A DNA stretch of 64,000 bases from JBFWML01 sp050251635 (GTDB lineage Bacteria; Campylobacterota; Campylobacteria; Campylobacterales; SZUA-545), in the NCBI GenBank assembly GCA_050251635.1, contig JBFWML010000001.1, forward strand, positions 1-64,000, given 5' to 3'. Position numbers and translations under genes: made by a program. Numbering within the stretch: the first letter of the stretch is position 1; every line of letters starts with the position of its first letter. Positions 25,877 to 34,255 of the stretch are shown one piece after another. The notes below the pieces were generated by a model. It was not told where the DNA came from, did no database searches, and saw only the letters and a program-made list of their open reading frames with translations.

Positions 25877-25955
25877 GGGGGCTCCTGCTTAAAGGTGGCC
25901 GATCTTACAACGGATCGACTGTTGCTTTTTGGCCGCAAAGAACCAAGGAGATTTT

Positions 25956-26471
25956 ATGCGGATTGCCGACAGTTACAACCCCAGCGCCCTTTTGCAGCAG
26001 CAGGCCGGACTCGGTGCCGATGCCGCCGCCCAGGCCAAAGCCAACGCGCAGCGCATCGCCCAGAAAAACGAAACCCAGGAGACGCCCGAAGCCTCCAAAA
26101 ACGAGCGCCAAACCTTTGATTTGCCCCTGATCGAAAACATGAACGACGAAGAGTACGAAGCCTTTATGCGCGCCACGCAGGGCATGAGCGACACCGACGC
26201 CCAGCGCGCGGCGCAGCGGTTGCAGCTGATCGCCGCCGCTTACGAACAGAGCCAGCGGCTCATTAACGGCGGCGGGATGATCGCCGCGCTGAGCGGGCAG
26301 GAACAACCCAGTCTGCTCGGCGATCTCAGCCGGGGCGACGTGCGCACCGCCATCAACGAAGGCGCCGACGTGCTGCGCCGCATGGGCCAGGACGATCAGA
26401 TTCAAAGCGTGCGCCTGATGGAGCGTCTGGCTATGGCGCTGACCCAAAAGGGGCTCAACCTGCAGGGCTGA
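25956..26471 (+). CDS. hypothetical protein
   Basis: 171 residues, not recognised. The ATG follows AAGGAG. There is no signal peptide or membrane helix. The first 60 residues are Ala/Gln-rich and probably disordered (QQQAGLGADAAAQAKANAQ, then a Glu/Thr/Lys stretch); from about 65 onward the protein looks fully helical (MNDEEYEAFMRATQGMSDTDAQRAAQRL and similar). It stands alone between a divergent permease gene and tRNA-Gly. Confidence 0.7.
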   Translation: MRIADSYNPSALLQQQAGLGADAAAQAKANAQRIAQKNETQETPEASKNERQTFDLPLIENMNDEEYEAFMRATQGMSDTDAQRAAQRLQLIAAAYEQSQRLINGGGMIAALSGQEQPSLLGDLSRGDVRTAINEGADVLRRMGQDDQIQSVRLMERLAMALTQKGLNLQG

Positions 26472-26498
26472 TTCAACGCCCCTTTACAATCCGCGCTC

Positions 26499-26504
26499 TA
26501 TAAT
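26499..26504 (+). promoter_or_regulatory. -10 box of tRNA-Gly
   Basis: A perfect TATAAT ends 13 bases before the mature tRNA 5' end. No convincing -35 hexamer was found at 16-18 bases upstream. Confidence 0.5.
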
Positions 26505-26517
26505 TCCCGCCTTCTGT

Positions 26518-26592
26518 GCGGGAGTAGCTCAGGGGTAGAGCTCTTGCTTCCCAAGCAAGAGGTCGCGGGTTCGAATCCCGTCTCCCGCTCCA
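26518..26592 (+). tRNA. tRNA-Gly (anticodon CCC)
   Basis: 75-base cloverleaf with acceptor stem GCGGGAG/CTCCCGC, D-arm AGCTCAGGGGTAGAGCT, anticodon stem CTTGC/GCAAG with loop TTCCCAA (CCC), T-arm CGGGTTCGAATCCCG and encoded CCA. It reads GGG codons. The last base abuts the stop codon of the convergent flavoprotein gene. Confidence 0.97.
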
Positions 26593-28245
26593 CTAATTAA
26601 TCAGCGCCTTACGCACCCGATCCAGCCACCATTCAAAGCCGCCCGGTTTTAAGAGCTGCACGTCGTAGTAGTGCCCGCCCTTGAGGGTTGAATAACTGTT
26701 TTTGCGGAACTTGTCATCGTGCTGCGGGTAGTCGATCCGGTAGTGCGCGCCGCGGGACTCTTTGCGTTTTAAGGCCGCCAGCACCGTCACCTCCGCCACT
26801 TCGAGCGCACTCAAGAACTCCAAGATCATCACCAGTTCGACGTTGTTCGATCGGCCCTTGTCCACGCAGTGCAGGCCGCCTGCTAGCGTATGGAGATACT
26901 CAATGTAATCGAGCGCGTCGTTCAGACCGTGGGAGTCGCGGAAGATGCCCGCTTTAAGGGTGAGGGTTTTGCCCAAGCTTTTTCGCAGGGCGTTAATGTT
27001 GAACCGGCTTTCGCCGCCCAAAATCCGCTCCGTGCGGGTGCGTTGCTCGGTTAGCTGCCCTTCGTCCACGCCCGCTAAGGCATGGTGTTTGGCAAAGCTT
27101 GCCGCCTTTTTTCCCGCCAGTTGGCCAAAAACCGCCGCTTCCAAAAGGCTGTTTCCGCCCAAACGGTTCGCGCCGTGCACGCCGTTGTAGGCGCATTCGC
27201 CGCAGGCAAACAGCCCGCCGATCGCCGTTTGCCCTTCGGCGTCGGTTTCGATCCCGCCCATCGTGTAGTGCGCCGAAGGCCTAATCGGCACCGGTTCGCT
27301 CACCGGGTCTAGCCCCAGTTTGGTCATGGCCGCGCGACGGAAGGTGGGCAGGCGCGACTGGATCAACTCTTCGCCCAGATGCCGCACATCCACAAACACG
27401 CGGTGGCCCGCTTCGATCGCGCGGGCGATTTCGCGGGCCAGCTTGTCGCGGGTTTGCAGCTCGTCGGTGAAGCGGCTGCCGTCTTCCAAGATCAGGTAGC
27501 CCCCTTCGCCGCGCACCGCTTCGCTGACCAGTTCGCCCGAACCCTCCAGCCCCGTGGGGTGAAACTGCACAAACTCCATATTCACCAGTCTTAGCCCCGC
27601 GCGGAAAGCCGCCGCCAAAATATCGCCCCCGGTACTGGCCGGGTTGGTCGTGTGGCCAAAATAGACCCCCGCGTAACCGCCCCCGGCCAACACCACGCTT
27701 TTGGCCTCGATCGCCACGACCGAGCTATCAGCCTGCTTAAGCGCGCAGACGCCGCTAATGCGGTTTTTGCGGGTGAGCAGGCTCAAAAGATAATGGTTTG
27801 AGAGCGTCACCACCCCCGCTTCGTTGCAGGCGCGCATCAGGGCTTGCACCAGTCCCGCGCCGGTTTTGTCCTGTATGTAGCAGGTGCGCTTGCGCCCCGC
27901 GCCGCCAAAACTGCGCTGGGCAATGCGGCCCTTTTCGTCGCGGTCGAACCCCGCGCCTAGCGCGTCGAGCATCTGCACCGTTTTGGGGCCGTTTTCGCAC
28001 AAAAACCGCACCGCCGCCTCGCCGCTTAGCCCGTCGGCTCCGGCGATCGTATCCTGCGCGTGAAGCGAAGGCAGATCGGGTTCGGCGGTGCCGAGCGCCG
28101 CATTGATGCCGCCGCTGGCCATGGAGCTGTTGGATCGAAAGGGGTTGCCCTTGGTCATCACCGCGACGCTCAGGCCCGCTTTTTTGGCCTCCAGCGCCGC
28201 CGACAACCCGGCCAAACCCGACCCCACGACCAATACGTCAAACAT
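26593..28245 (-). CDS. SdhA/FrdA/NadB-family flavoprotein (soluble fumarate reductase or L-aspartate oxidase type)
   Basis: 550-residue FAD enzyme. It has the dinucleotide motif GSGLAG (8-13), the substrate-site FVQFHPTG, VSEAVRGEGGYL with the proton-shuttle Arg, HYTMGG, and the C-terminal GECAYNGVHGANRLGGNSLLEA. The region that binds FAD covalently in FrdA/SdhA (RSHT) reads RSNSSMASGG (37-46) with no histidine, so FAD is probably non-covalent, as in NadB. Directly upstream on the same strand are a plant-type ferredoxin and a BFD-like protein, not SdhB/C, which points to a ferredoxin-linked reductase. L-aspartate oxidase for NAD synthesis is the alternative. Confidence 0.8.
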   Translation of the reverse strand: MFDVLVVGSGLAGLSAALEAKKAGLSVAVMTKGNPFRSNSSMASGGINAALGTAEPDLPSLHAQDTIAGADGLSGEAAVRFLCENGPKTVQMLDALGAGFDRDEKGRIAQRSFGGAGRKRTCYIQDKTGAGLVQALMRACNEAGVVTLSNHYLLSLLTRKNRISGVCALKQADSSVVAIEAKSVVLAGGGYAGVYFGHTTNPASTGGDILAAAFRAGLRLVNMEFVQFHPTGLEGSGELVSEAVRGEGGYLILEDGSRFTDELQTRDKLAREIARAIEAGHRVFVDVRHLGEELIQSRLPTFRRAAMTKLGLDPVSEPVPIRPSAHYTMGGIETDAEGQTAIGGLFACGECAYNGVHGANRLGGNSLLEAAVFGQLAGKKAASFAKHHALAGVDEGQLTEQRTRTERILGGESRFNINALRKSLGKTLTLKAGIFRDSHGLNDALDYIEYLHTLAGGLHCVDKGRSNNVELVMILEFLSALEVAEVTVLAALKRKESRGAHYRIDYPQHDDKFRKNSYSTLKGGHYYDVQLLKPGGFEWWLDRVRKALIN

Positions 28246-28263
28246 CTGCGCTCCTTCTTTGAG

Positions 28264-28323
28264 CCCATTGCCCAGCGCCGGAAACGGCGTTTAGCAATGG
28301 GTTCGATCGGGGCCGAAGCCCCG
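28264..28323 (-). other. two stable hairpins in the ferredoxin-flavoprotein intercistronic region
   Basis: On the transcribed minus strand CGGGGC-TTCG-GCCCCG (28308-28323) forms a UUCG tetraloop hairpin just after the ferredoxin stop. A second, longer stem pairs CCCATTGC with GCAATGGG (28264-28271 with 28294-28301) and encloses CGCCG/CGGCG. Neither has a U-tract, so they look like mRNA processing or stability elements rather than full terminators. Confidence 0.6.
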
Positions 28324-28326
28324 GTT

Positions 28327-28617
28327 TTAGTACTTCAGCCGAACAAGGCCGTCGTGTTTTTGAACCTTCATCTGGCAAACCAGACGCGCGTTTTCGCTGG
28401 CGTCGGGGAAGTTGCCGAGCACCTTTTTTTCTTTGTCGGTTTTGGGAGAAAGAAAATCCATCCCGCTTTGCACCTCAACGATACAGGTGCCGCATTCGCC
28501 GTCGCGGCAACCGAACGGCAGGCCGCTGCCCATTTTTTCCATTACGTCCTGCAGGCTCTCGCCGGGTTTGACGTTGATCGCCAGAAAGTCGTTGACCACT
28601 TCGACGCGCGTTGTCAT
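28327..28617 (-). CDS. plant-type [2Fe-2S] ferredoxin
   Basis: 96-residue single-domain ferredoxin. The cluster ligands are visible in CRDGECGTC (CX4CX2C) and a fourth Cys in ARLVCQMKV. The fold matches the N-terminal domain of SdhB/FrdB without the C-terminal 4Fe-4S/3Fe-4S domain, so it may act as a minimal electron donor or acceptor for the flavoprotein encoded next. The ATG follows AAGGAGC. Confidence 0.9.
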   Translation of the reverse strand: MTTRVEVVNDFLAINVKPGESLQDVMEKMGSGLPFGCRDGECGTCIVEVQSGMDFLSPKTDKEKKVLGNFPDASENARLVCQMKVQKHDGLVRLKY

Positions 28618-28693
28618 GAATGCTCCTTGTGTAGGTTTGTGTGGGTCATTTTAGGTCAATCCAAACTGACTGATTGATTAAAAAATCACCAAA

Positions 28694-28966
28694 TCACGGC
28701 TCGGCACTGAGCTGATCGATCAGTTTTTCCAACGGGTTTTCTTCGACGCGAATGAGCCGCGCAATCTCCTCTAGGTCGATCCGCCCAAACTCCACCATGT
28801 CAAAAAGCCGCATGAGCGGGCGGCGGCAACAGCTTTTTTCGCACCCCGTCACCAGCTTTTTGGCCTTTTTATAGGGCAATGAGGTGCCGCGAAAAATCTC
28901 AATCGCCTCCCCCACGGTTTTCTCACCGCAGGTGCAGATAACCAGTTCCAACGGGTCTAGGCCCAT
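28694..28966 (-). CDS. BFD-like [2Fe-2S] protein
   Basis: 90-residue protein with a CTCG motif (Cys11, Cys13) and a GCEKSCCR motif (Cys42, Cys46, Cys47), the arrangement of bacterioferritin-associated ferredoxin-like domains, followed by a helical, acidic C-terminus. It probably carries a small Fe-S cluster. It is the first gene of the three-gene redox unit, preceded by AAGAAGG. Confidence 0.75.
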   Translation of the reverse strand: MGLDPLELVICTCGEKTVGEAIEIFRGTSLPYKKAKKLVTGCEKSCCRRPLMRLFDMVEFGRIDLEEIARLIRVEENPLEKLIDQLSAEP

Positions 28967-29053
28967 GCAAAACCTTCTTGCAAAATGGCTTCATCCTACT
29001 CCTTTGGCGATCAGGCGGGTGCCTAAAAAATATTCATCTGCTAAAATCAACCC

Positions 29054-29686
29054 ATGAGCTACAAAGAGCAAAACGCCAATCTACCCGCCGCCCTTTCGGC
29101 CTTGTGGTTTTTCATCCCTGAAACGGGGCAAGAACCTCACCGGGTGCTACCCGACGGCGCGATCGACATCATCTTCCCCGAAGGCGGCGCGCCCTTTGTG
29201 GTAGGGGCCATGACCGCAGCGGCTTTGGCGCAGGCGGATCGCCCCTGCACGGGCCTGCGCTTTCGCCCCGGCGGCGCGCAAACGCTTTTAAAGATGGACT
29301 GGGCCGAAGCGACCGATCGGCACCTTAACGCCGCCGATCTGGGCCTAAAACTCCCCGACGCGCCAACGCTCATCAAGCACCTGCAAAACCGCCAACCCGA
29401 CCCGCTCATTCTCCACACCGCCGATCGGCTCAAGCGCGGCGAACCCATCGAACAAATCGCCCAAGCGATCGGCTACAGCCGCCGCACTTTAGAACGCCGC
29501 TTCAAAACCGCCACCGGACTGGGGCTAAAAACCTACAGCCGCATCATGCGCTTTCGCCGCACCATTAAAACCGACTTTAGCGCCCGATCGGCGCTAGAAG
29601 CGGGTTATTACGATCAAGCGCATTTATACCGGGAAGTTAAGCGGTTTGCCGCAATTATCCAAGACAACCCACCCCAAAACCTCTAA
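29054..29686 (+). CDS. AraC-family transcriptional regulator
   Basis: 210 residues. The N-terminal half (HRVLPDGAIDIIFPEGGAPFVVGAMT, then TGLRFRPGGAQTLL) matches the ligand-sensing domain seen in many small AraC proteins. The C-terminal half is the double helix-turn-helix (EPIEQIAQAIGYSRRTLERRFKTATGLGLKTYSRIMRFRR and YYDQAHLYREVKRF). It is the first gene of a plus-strand run of small enzymes that it may control. Confidence 0.88.
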   Translation: MSYKEQNANLPAALSALWFFIPETGQEPHRVLPDGAIDIIFPEGGAPFVVGAMTAAALAQADRPCTGLRFRPGGAQTLLKMDWAEATDRHLNAADLGLKLPDAPTLIKHLQNRQPDPLILHTADRLKRGEPIEQIAQAIGYSRRTLERRFKTATGLGLKTYSRIMRFRRTIKTDFSARSALEAGYYDQAHLYREVKRFAAIIQDNPPQNL

Positions 29687-29715
29687 ACTCGGCTCCAAAA
29701 AGCCAAGGAGCCTTT

Positions 29716-30165
29716 ATGATCACCCACGCCTTTGCCGCTCTCTTTGTGGCCGATGTGCCCACCTCGCGGGCTTTTTACGAAACCCTGCTAGGGGTAAAAC
29801 CGGTGGCCGATAGCGGCGTTCATGTGCTTTATAGCGGCTTTTCGATCTGGCAGCGCAGTATGGCCCACAATCTAATTTTCGGTGGCGATCGGCCGGCGGG
29901 GCGGGACGGTTTTGAGCTGTGTCTGGAGTGTGGCGATGTGGCCGCGCTTTATGAAACTTTGCGCGATCATCCGGCACTCTTGAATCCGCTGATCGAACAA
30001 CCGTGGGGCCAGCGGGTTTTTCGCCTGCGCGACCCCGACGGGCACCTTGTGGAGCTAAGCGAACCGCTTTCGCAGGTGGTGGCCCGCTTGCGCCGCGAAG
30101 GGCAAAACGACGCCGCCATCGCCGCCAAACTCCATGTTGCCGTGGCCGATCTGGATAAATTTTAA
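29716..30165 (+). CDS. VOC/glyoxalase superfamily protein
   Basis: 149 residues with one vicinal-oxygen-chelate domain. The N-terminal FAALFVADVPTSRAFYETLLGVKPVADSG and the RDPDGHLVELSEPL near residue 113-126 are typical, with Glu as a possible metal ligand. A short helical tail with RREGQNDAAIAAKLHV follows. The reaction cannot be predicted. It is nine bases before the next gene. Confidence 0.85.
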   Translation: MITHAFAALFVADVPTSRAFYETLLGVKPVADSGVHVLYSGFSIWQRSMAHNLIFGGDRPAGRDGFELCLECGDVAALYETLRDHPALLNPLIEQPWGQRVFRLRDPDGHLVELSEPLSQVVARLRREGQNDAAIAAKLHVAVADLDKF

Positions 30166-30174
30166 GGAGCTGTT

Positions 30175-30510
30175 ATGACCGACTGGCAAAACATCCTGAA
30201 AAGTTACAAAGGTGCCGCCGAAGAGACCCCCTTCGGCCCCGAGGCGCTGGTGTACAAAGTGGGCGGCAAGATGTTCGCTATTTTGGCCGCCGATGAAACG
30301 CCGCAACGCCTTTCCCTCAAAGGCCCGCCCGAACGCAACCGCGAACTGCGCGCCCTCTACCCGGCCATCACGCCGGGGTACTACCTCAACAAAACGCACT
30401 GGAATACAATCACGATCGACGGCACGGTGGAAGAACCGCTAATCCGCGAGCTGATTGACGAAAGTTATGCGCTGATTGTGGCCGGATTGCCTAAAAAACT
30501 TAAACCGTAA
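30175..30510 (+). CDS. MmcQ/YjbR family protein
   Basis: 111-residue small protein of the MmcQ/YjbR (CyaY-like fold) family. PFGPEALVYKVGGKMFAIL, LSLKGPPERNRELRALYPAITPGYYLNKTHWNTI and a terminal helix with YALIVAGLPK match the family well. The fold suggests nucleic acid or protein binding, but the function is not known. The ATG follows AAGGAG. Confidence 0.9.
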   Translation: MTDWQNILKSYKGAAEETPFGPEALVYKVGGKMFAILAADETPQRLSLKGPPERNRELRALYPAITPGYYLNKTHWNTITIDGTVEEPLIRELIDESYALIVAGLPKKLKP

Positions 30511-30522
30511 AAAGGAGCCCCG

Positions 30523-31056
30523 ATGGGCAAACAATACGCCGCGCTCACCCCCGAAGACAGGGCGTTTATCGCCCAGCAGCACATTGTGTTTCTGGCCTCC
30601 TGCTCGGGCAAAGAGGTCAATCTTTCGCCCAAGGGACTCGACTGCATCCGGGTCGAAGGCCCAAACAGCCTGATTTACCTAGACTACCCCGGCAGCGGCA
30701 ACCGCACCGCGACGGATATTCAAAAGGGCGGCGAAGTGACGGCGGTTTTTTGCGCCTTTGAAGGCCCGGCCAAGATACTGCGGCTCTTTTGCAAGGGCGA
30801 ATTAATCACGCCCGATCGGGCCGACTTTGCCGCGCTGATCGGCCTCTTTAACGAACCGCAGGCGGGAGCGGTGCGGCGGCTGATCCGGCTAAAAATCTAC
30901 GCCGTCGAAACCAGCTGCGGTTTTGGCGTGCCGCTTTACGGCTACCAGGGCGAACGGGCCGAGCTCATCGACTGGGCACGCAAAAAGGACGCAAACGGCA
31001 CCCTGCAGGAATACATCGACAGCCACGCCACACCGCCGGATCTGAGCAAGCTTTAA
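30523..31056 (+). CDS. pyridoxamine 5'-phosphate oxidase-related flavoprotein
   Basis: 177 residues of the PPOX-like split-barrel family: IVFLASCSGKEVNLSPKGLDCIRV, then LIYLDYPGSGNRTATDIQKGGEVTAVFCAFEGPAKILRLFCKGELI. Such proteins bind FMN or related cofactors. The C-terminus carries an active-site-like TSCGFGVPLYGYQGER segment. The substrate is unknown. It is the last gene of the AraC-led group. Confidence 0.88.
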   Translation: MGKQYAALTPEDRAFIAQQHIVFLASCSGKEVNLSPKGLDCIRVEGPNSLIYLDYPGSGNRTATDIQKGGEVTAVFCAFEGPAKILRLFCKGELITPDRADFAALIGLFNEPQAGAVRRLIRLKIYAVETSCGFGVPLYGYQGERAELIDWARKKDANGTLQEYIDSHATPPDLSKL

Positions 31057-31096
31057 CAGGCTAAAATCCGGTCAATTTTTTGATACCGGATGTTAG

Positions 31097-33124
31097 ATGC
31101 GAGTTATCAGCACACTTTTTTTACTAGCCGTATCACTTCTGGCCAGCACCGACGATCTGGGCACAATAACCGTGGGCGGCACCCAGGAGGAGCGTTATAT
31201 CCGCGACGAAGGATTTTTCGAAGGCGCAGCCGCGCAAAAGAGCCTTTCGGTCAAAGAGAGCCTAAACGTTCCCGGCGCGGGGGGCGACCCCATCAAGGGA
31301 ATCGGTTCGCTAGCAGGGGTGGTCAGCATTAATGACGCCTCGGGAGCGCTGATTATCCATGGGGCGCGTCCGCGCGAAAGCCGCGTGGTGTACAACCAGT
31401 TGCCCGTGGGATTTTTGTACCACTGGGGCGGCCTGTTTTCCACCGTGCCGCCTGAAGCAATCGAACAGATCGATGTCTATCTGGGCGGTTTTGACGCCAG
31501 CTACGGCAACGCCTTAGGCGCGGTGATCGACCTGACCCCCCGTTACCCCATCGGCTCAAACAGCGGTTTTGTGCACGGCGGCCTTTACAACGCCAGTTTC
31601 GGTTACGACTTTAAAATCTCCGATTCGGTCAGCGGTTTTGCGGCGGCGCGGCGCAGCTATGTGGACCTGATCGTTGACCCGGAGAGTTTCAGCCAAGACA
31701 AAACCACCGTGTTTCAGGTGCCCCGTTTTTGGGACACTACGGCCATTGTGTCGGGCTACAGGGGCGATCACCTCTTGAGCTTTGAGCTGTTTGCGGGACT
31801 GGACGAGCTGGAGGTGGACACGCAGGATATGGCCGAGCGCGATCCGGCAGCCACGGGACGCATTAAGCTGGCCAACGGCTACACCACATTGGGTACCCGC
31901 TGGATTTATGATGCGGGCGCAGGCTACACCGCCAATACGCTGCTTTATTACACCAAAATCCGGATCGATACCGGTTTTTACGACAACCGGATCGACTTTC
32001 TCAACCATGCCACGGGAGTCGTGCACAAAAGCACCCTCAAATACGGCCAGAACCGCCGTTTGCAGTGGGGTTTTGAGGCGGTCAACAACCGTCTGCCCAT
32101 CCAATACGACGGTGTCATGTTCGGCCAAAGCGAAGGTCAAGGCGATTCGCTGGGGGGTTTAGAGCCGGTCAAAATAGACCGCACCCTAAACAGCAACCAT
32201 TACGGCCTTTTTGCACAGGAGATAGTGCCCCTTTCGCCCCGCTGGTCGGTGCGGTACGGCCTGCGGGGCGATTATCTGATGGACGACTGGCACCCGGCCC
32301 CGCGCGCGTCGCTGGTGTGGCGGCCAAACGATCAGGATTCGCTGGCCCTTAGCGCAGGCCGTTACACCCAAAGCCCCGAAGGGTTCCGCACCACCCGCGA
32401 ACTAGGCTCTGAGAAACTCACCGCCGAAAAGGCTGATCACCTTGTGCTTTCCTACACCCGCCGTTTGGATACACACACTTCGCTGAGCATCGAGCCCTAT
32501 GTGAAACGCTTTTTTGATCTGGCGGTTTACGACCCCGCCGAACGTTACAAAAGCACGGGCAAAGGGGAATCGACCGGAGTTGATATCACCTACAAACGGC
32601 TTTTTGACGGCGACTGGCAACTGATCGCCGCCTACAGCTACATCGAAGCCCGGCGCGACACCAACAGCACCTCGGGGTTGCAGCCTTTTTTTGGCGAAGT
32701 GCCCCATGTGTTTGACCTGATCGGCTCTAAAAAACTGCGAAGCGGGTGGCTTAAGGGGTGGGATTTGGGCCTGCGCGCCCAGTACCGCACGGGGGCGCGT
32801 TATACGCCGCTGGTGCGCGGAGGCGACGGCAAAAACTACACCGTATTGCCCTGTGCGGATCAAAACAAATGCACCGACTATAAACAACCCAACTACGGCG
32901 AACCCTACAGCGCCACCCTGCCCGATTATCTGGGCGTTAACCTGCGGCTGGCCAAAACCCGCAAACTTTCCGGCGGCAGTTCGCTGGAGACAAGTTTTGA
33001 GCTGATGAACCTGTTGATGCGCGAAAACCCCAGCGGCATCGACTACGACGACGAATACGAAAAAGAGGGCTATTTCACCCAGCTGCCCTTTATGCCGTGG
33101 TTTGATGTGACCTGGCGGTTTTAG
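31097..33124 (+). CDS. TonB-dependent outer membrane receptor
   Basis: 675 residues. A signal peptide (MRVISTLFLLAVSLLAS) and a short TonB-box-like DDLGTITVGGT precede a plug domain with SLAGVVSINDASGALIIHGARPRESRVVYNQLPVGF and GGFDASYGNALGAVIDLTPR. A 22-strand barrel occupies the rest and ends in WRF, as outer membrane proteins do. The plug is shorter than in many siderophore receptors, and the ligand is unknown. Its 3' end overlaps pldA by four bases. Confidence 0.92.
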   Translation: MRVISTLFLLAVSLLASTDDLGTITVGGTQEERYIRDEGFFEGAAAQKSLSVKESLNVPGAGGDPIKGIGSLAGVVSINDASGALIIHGARPRESRVVYNQLPVGFLYHWGGLFSTVPPEAIEQIDVYLGGFDASYGNALGAVIDLTPRYPIGSNSGFVHGGLYNASFGYDFKISDSVSGFAAARRSYVDLIVDPESFSQDKTTVFQVPRFWDTTAIVSGYRGDHLLSFELFAGLDELEVDTQDMAERDPAATGRIKLANGYTTLGTRWIYDAGAGYTANTLLYYTKIRIDTGFYDNRIDFLNHATGVVHKSTLKYGQNRRLQWGFEAVNNRLPIQYDGVMFGQSEGQGDSLGGLEPVKIDRTLNSNHYGLFAQEIVPLSPRWSVRYGLRGDYLMDDWHPAPRASLVWRPNDQDSLALSAGRYTQSPEGFRTTRELGSEKLTAEKADHLVLSYTRRLDTHTSLSIEPYVKRFFDLAVYDPAERYKSTGKGESTGVDITYKRLFDGDWQLIAAYSYIEARRDTNSTSGLQPFFGEVPHVFDLIGSKKLRSGWLKGWDLGLRAQYRTGARYTPLVRGGDGKNYTVLPCADQNKCTDYKQPNYGEPYSATLPDYLGVNLRLAKTRKLSGGSSLETSFELMNLLMRENPSGIDYDDEYEKEGYFTQLPFMPWFDVTWRF

Positions 33125-33951
33125 ATTTCCCCCCGGGAGAACATCACCCCAAAGCCAAACTTCTCAACCCGCCGATCGTAGTCGATCAGGCTTTCGCCGT
33201 AGCCGCTAAAGGCCTGTGCGTAGAAGAAGAGGTTTCCGGCCATGGGGCGGGAGTAGCCCAGCTCAAAAGCGCCCCTGTGCGACCCTTGCCGCGCCAGCAG
33301 CCGCCATTGGCTTTTGCCGCTTTGGAAAATGGCCGTTACTTCGCCGTATCCGTAGTAGCGATCGATATCGGGGTTGTCGTCGCCCTTGGTGTCGTTGGCG
33401 TCGGTTTTTTCGGTTTCGGGAAAACGGTACCACCCCTTAAACTCAAAGCGCCACTTGCCGTGCGCCGCGCCCAAAACCCCGTAGGCGCGGTCCCAGCTGC
33501 GGGAGTTGGGCAGATCCAGTCCGTTGGATTCATGCTCGATCCCGGCGCGCCACCATTTAAAAAAGGTGATGTCCGCCCGGGGAAAGGGCGCATGGATAAA
33601 CACCTCGGGGTTGTAGTTGGTCTCCCTAAAGGGCCGGGAGTTCTCCTCGTCCCAAAACTGCCACAACGAAAGCTGGCTATAGGCCAGATAGACCGTGGGG
33701 CCGCCGGGACTGATCAGCAAGGGACGCTTCAGGCTTAGGCGGAACTTGGCCTCGGTCGCCATCCGGTTATCATGGCTGACCCGATCGGTGATAAAAGGTA
33801 ACAGATAGCTGGGTTTATGACTCATCAGCCGAAAGGCGGCGGCAGGCTCGGTAGCGCCGCTGGGCTCCCTGGGCGGCTCCAGCAGCATACCGGGCGAGAC
33901 GGCCCAAAGAGAGACCGGAATTAAAAAAGCTACCAAACGCATCATCTTCAT
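33121..33951 (-). CDS. pldA: outer membrane phospholipase A
   Basis: 276-residue OMPLA-family enzyme with a signal peptide (MKMMRLVAFLIPVSLWA). The catalytic region reads GIEHESNGLD, with the conserved His and Ser of the HxSNG motif, and KPSYLLPF and AYSQLSLWQFWDEENSRPFRETNYNPEVF are strand motifs of the family. It hydrolyses phospholipids that accumulate in the outer leaflet. It converges on the TonB receptor gene with a four-base overlap. Confidence 0.92.
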   Translation of the reverse strand: MKMMRLVAFLIPVSLWAVSPGMLLEPPREPSGATEPAAAFRLMSHKPSYLLPFITDRVSHDNRMATEAKFRLSLKRPLLISPGGPTVYLAYSQLSLWQFWDEENSRPFRETNYNPEVFIHAPFPRADITFFKWWRAGIEHESNGLDLPNSRSWDRAYGVLGAAHGKWRFEFKGWYRFPETEKTDANDTKGDDNPDIDRYYGYGEVTAIFQSGKSQWRLLARQGSHRGAFELGYSRPMAGNLFFYAQAFSGYGESLIDYDRRVEKFGFGVMFSRGEI

Positions 33952-33975
33952 AAAGCCTTACTTAAGAAATTTCGC

Positions 33976-33994
33976 GCCATTTTAGCCAAATGGC
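33976..33994. promoter_or_regulatory. inverted repeat between divergent pldA and the small-membrane-protein operon
   Basis: GCCATTT-TAGCC-AAATGGC, a perfect 7-base dyad with a 5-base loop, in the divergent promoter region. It may be an operator or a short hairpin. A TACAAT -10-like box lies just downstream on the plus strand. Confidence 0.35.
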
Positions 33995-34056
33995 TGTACA
34001 ATCAACCCCATTGGAGCGTATCCGGTCGCTTCTCAATCCAAAGGCAAGGAATCCCC

Positions 34057-34248
34057 GTGAGCAGAAAAACCAACGAGCAGGAAGAGATTGTTCTCGATCG
34101 CAAGCCCTTCGAAAAGATTTCGAACTGGGCCCTTTCAAACGCGCCCGCTATTTTGGGCATTGCGGTGGCCTCGATCGGCGGCATTGTGGGCTTCGCGGCG
34201 GGCATCGGCCTGTATGCTTTTTTGCTTTTTTACAAGCAGGGTCGGTAG
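34057..34248 (+). CDS. small membrane protein (63 residues)
   Basis: GTG-initiated small protein. A charged N-terminus (SRKTNEQEEIVLDRKPFEKI) leads into a hydrophobic, Gly/Ala/Ile-rich segment from about residue 28 to 58 (APAILGIAVASIGGIVGFAAG), enough for one long or two short membrane helices, ending in KQGR. Not recognised. It is followed seven bases later by a second small membrane protein gene and then by the ankyrin-AMIN lipoprotein. Confidence 0.72.
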   Translation: MSRKTNEQEEIVLDRKPFEKISNWALSNAPAILGIAVASIGGIVGFAAGIGLYAFLLFYKQGR

Positions 34249-34255
34249 GCGTTTC

